From Anaerolineae bacterium (GTDB lineage Bacteria; Chloroflexota; Anaerolineae; 4572-78; J111), in assembly GCA_020433785.1 (NCBI GenBank), contig JAGRCC010000500.1:1-8117 (forward strand): a DNA stretch of 8,117 nt, written 5' to 3'. The translations under genes and the position numbers were made by a program. Shown here piece by piece: positions 7,374-8,117 of the stretch (positions are counted from its first letter, which is position 1; each line of letters opens with the position of its first letter). The notes under the pieces were generated by a model that ran no database searches, had not been told where the DNA came from, and saw only the letters and a list, made by a program, of their open reading frames with translations.

Positions 7374-7402
7374 TAACATCAATGATGTTAAGGTTAACAT
7401 GG
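7362..7402. promoter_or_regulatory. Tandem-palindrome operator, perfect 19-bp inverted repeat
   Basis: Bases 7362-7380 are the exact reverse complement of 7384-7402, with AAT between them. Each arm is itself a palindrome: ATGTTAA-CC-TTAACAT at 7364-7379 and ATGTTAA-GG-TTAACAT at 7385-7400. The two centres are 21 bp apart, two helical turns, so two dimers would sit on the same DNA face. The first site covers the -10 and the second the expected transcription start. This is the layout of a repressor operator with cooperative binding. The regulator is not in the window. With transcription starting inside it, the whole repeat would not be in the RNA, which argues against a terminator. Confidence 0.8.
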
Positions 7403-7428
7403 ACTGTTTTACAAAGGAGTAATAAGAG

Positions 7429-7548
7429 ATGAAAAGTAGCAAAACCCCCCTCCTATTTACTACCCTGTTTGTTATATTTGTACTCGTATTAGGTGCTTGC
7501 GGTCAGGCGTCCTCAGCCGGATCATCGACTTCGGGTGAGACCGAATAA
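7429..7548 (+). CDS. Small lipoprotein, 39 residues
   Basis: An intact 39-codon ORF encodes a lipoprotein precursor: a short basic N-terminus (MKSSK), a hydrophobic core (residues 7-21), and the lipobox L21-G-A-C24. After signal peptidase II cleavage and lipidation the mature part would be only 16 residues, CGQASSAGSSTSGETE. A good Shine-Dalgarno, AAAGGAG (7413-7419), precedes the ATG by 9 bases, and a promoter with operator lies upstream, so it looks expressed. Its first codons and leader resemble those of the lipoprotein at 7922. It could therefore be a real small membrane-anchored peptide, a signal-peptide-derived messenger, or the surviving head of a decayed solute-binding protein gene. 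No continuation of a longer protein is visible after the TAA. Confidence 0.62.
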   Translation: MKSSKTPLLFTTLFVIFVLVLGACGQASSAGSSTSGETE

Positions 7549-7776
7549 CTTTTTGGACATCCTTGACCGTTTGTAGTAAGCTAGAGGGGTACCCCTTCCC
7601 AGCCAAGCCAACCTCTTTTGGCTCTTATGTGTTTCAAAAAGCTGCGAAGTTACCCACATAAAAGATCTACTACATAACTAAATCTGGTGGCCATGGTGAT
7701 GCCCAATCTCTTTAAACAACCTTTCTAATTGTTGACTATGCATGGGTGTATTTACTATGCATGAGGATATTTGTTT

Positions 7777-7799
7777 GGAGGAGAATGTGTATGAAATAA
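7777..7799 (+). other. Strong Shine-Dalgarno before a two- to four-codon minimal ORF
   Basis: GGAGGAG (7777-7783) is followed by ATG-TGT-ATG-AAA-TAA (7785-7799). The second ATG has the better spacing, 9 bases from GGAGG, and would encode only Met-Lys. It lies 123 bases before the next lipoprotein start. It may be a ribosome-stalling leader element, or the relic of a third start of the ATGAAA type seen at 7429 and 7922. Confidence 0.4.
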
Positions 7800-7833
7800 A
7801 GTGCATGATTCTTTTCGTATAAAGTTTTTCATT

Positions 7834-7862
7834 TTGATTGTAGTTGGAAATAACGGTTAAAT
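7834..7862 (+). promoter_or_regulatory. Candidate promoter for the second lipoprotein
   Basis: TTGATT (7834-7839), a 17-base spacer and TTAAAT (7857-7862) each match the sigma-70 consensus at four of six positions. The transcript would start near 7869 and include the CTGAC/GTCAG inverted repeat. A rival further upstream is TTGACT (7732-7737) with TACTAT (7753-7758), but its 15-base spacing is short. If the rival were used, the minimal ORF at 7785 would be in the leader. Confidence 0.3.
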
Positions 7863-7921
7863 TTTACCCACGCGCTGACAAGTGGTCAGTTGCATACAAA
7901 ATCACACAAGGAAGTGAAGAG

Positions 7922-8117
7922 ATGAAAATTACAAAACAAATTCTCGTTTTATTAGTTCTGTTGATGGCGCTGGTTTTAAGCGCCTGTGGCGGAGCAGAAC
8001 CTGAAGTAGCCCCGGCTGCCAACAGCGAGTCCGCTGACTCCGGCTCAGCCGCCGTGGAGCCCGAAACCGAGGCCGAGCCGGTAGAAGTAACCGGCGAAGG
8101 ATACTCGATAGGAATTT
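7922..8117 (+). CDS. Lipoprotein, probable ABC-transporter solute-binding protein, N-terminal part
   Basis: The gene runs off the window, so only 65 codons are seen. It starts with AAGGAAG 7 bases before the ATG. A type II signal peptide follows, with the basic start MKITKQ, a hydrophobic core (7-20) and lipobox L19-S-A-C22. Residues 23-60 are a flexible linker rich in Ala, Glu, Pro and Ser, and a folded domain begins with GEGYSIGI. A lipid anchor, a long acidic linker and an opening strand of this form are usual for solute-binding proteins of ABC importers, especially the sugar or type-1 periplasmic-binding fold. The ligand cannot be told and another extracytoplasmic lipoprotein remains possible. 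Permease and ATPase genes would be expected downstream, outside the window. Confidence 0.8.
   Translation, partial: MKITKQILVLLVLLMALVLSACGGAEPEVAPAANSESADSGSAAVEPETEAEPVEVTGEGYSIGI

Larger units (their letters stand above)
7549..7921. other. AT-rich spacer between the two lipoprotein genes
   Basis: No gene-length ORF is present in these 373 bases. There is a palindrome AGGGGTACCCCT at 7585-7596. A hairpin AGCCAA (7606-7611) with TTGGCT (7618-7623), around the loop CCTCTT, may be a weak terminator for the small lipoprotein, but only a broken T run follows. A second pairing, TTATGTG (7625-7631) with CACATAA (7655-7661), is possible. The 10-mer ACTATGCATG occurs at 7735-7744 and 7754-7763, 19 bp apart. 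A short inverted repeat CTGAC-AAGTG-GTCAG lies 30 to 45 bases before the next gene. I see no riboswitch I can name. Confidence 0.6.

Noticed and set aside
7362..7402. BirA-type biotin operator (outer half-sites ATGTTAACC and GGTTAACAT)
   Set aside because: The half-sites resemble BirA boxes, but the spacer is 19 bases instead of the usual 14 to 16, and no biotin gene is nearby. The nested two-palindrome reading explains the sequence better.
7362..7402. Rho-independent terminator
   Set aside because: The stem is AT-rich, has no T tract after it, and lies over a promoter before a gene rather than behind one.

Overview
The window looks like a chromosomal segment of a free-living, moderately GC-rich bacterium. 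Genes are GC-rich and intergenic stretches are AT-rich. A filamentous or anaerobic Chloroflexota lineage (Anaerolineae-like) is my best guess. The guess rests on the style of the TgpA-type transglutaminase, the Cys-rich metallo-beta-lactamase-fold protein, the lipoproteins with Ala/Glu/Pro/Ser linkers, and short tandem heptamer repeats between genes. It is inference, not proof. No mobile element, CRISPR array, tRNA or rRNA is visible.

Layout. Positions 98 to 7152 hold six genes, all on the minus strand. In order of transcription (right to left) they are: a MetE/UROD-superfamily protein (6085-7152, GTG start); a GNAT acetyltransferase (5595-6083) one base after it; a second GNAT, AAC(6')-like (5036-5587), seven bases further; a membrane transglutaminase of the TgpA type (2548-4749, probably extending to 4827); a metallo-hydrolase with an N-terminal zinc ribbon (1554-2360); and the ribosome-assembly GTPase Obg (98-1363). 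The first three are packed tightly enough to be one operon. The last three are each separated by about 190 to 290 bases and may be transcribed independently.

From about 7345 the orientation flips to plus. A TTGACA promoter overlaps a perfect 19-bp inverted repeat, itself made of two 16-bp palindromes whose centres are 21 bp apart. It precedes an intact 39-codon lipoprotein gene (7429-7548). A 373-base AT-rich spacer follows, containing a strong Shine-Dalgarno before a two- to four-codon ORF. Then comes the start of a second lipoprotein (7922 to the window edge), probably an ABC-transporter solute-binding protein.

The most interesting parts are the tandem-palindrome operator driving a tiny lipoprotein, the likely ATT start of the transglutaminase, the minimal ORF in the lipoprotein leader, and the zinc-site signature (HxC...CGLGRR) in the stand-alone MetE-like protein. 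I see no complete new defence or mobile system. The lipoprotein region at the right edge is where something undescribed is most likely.
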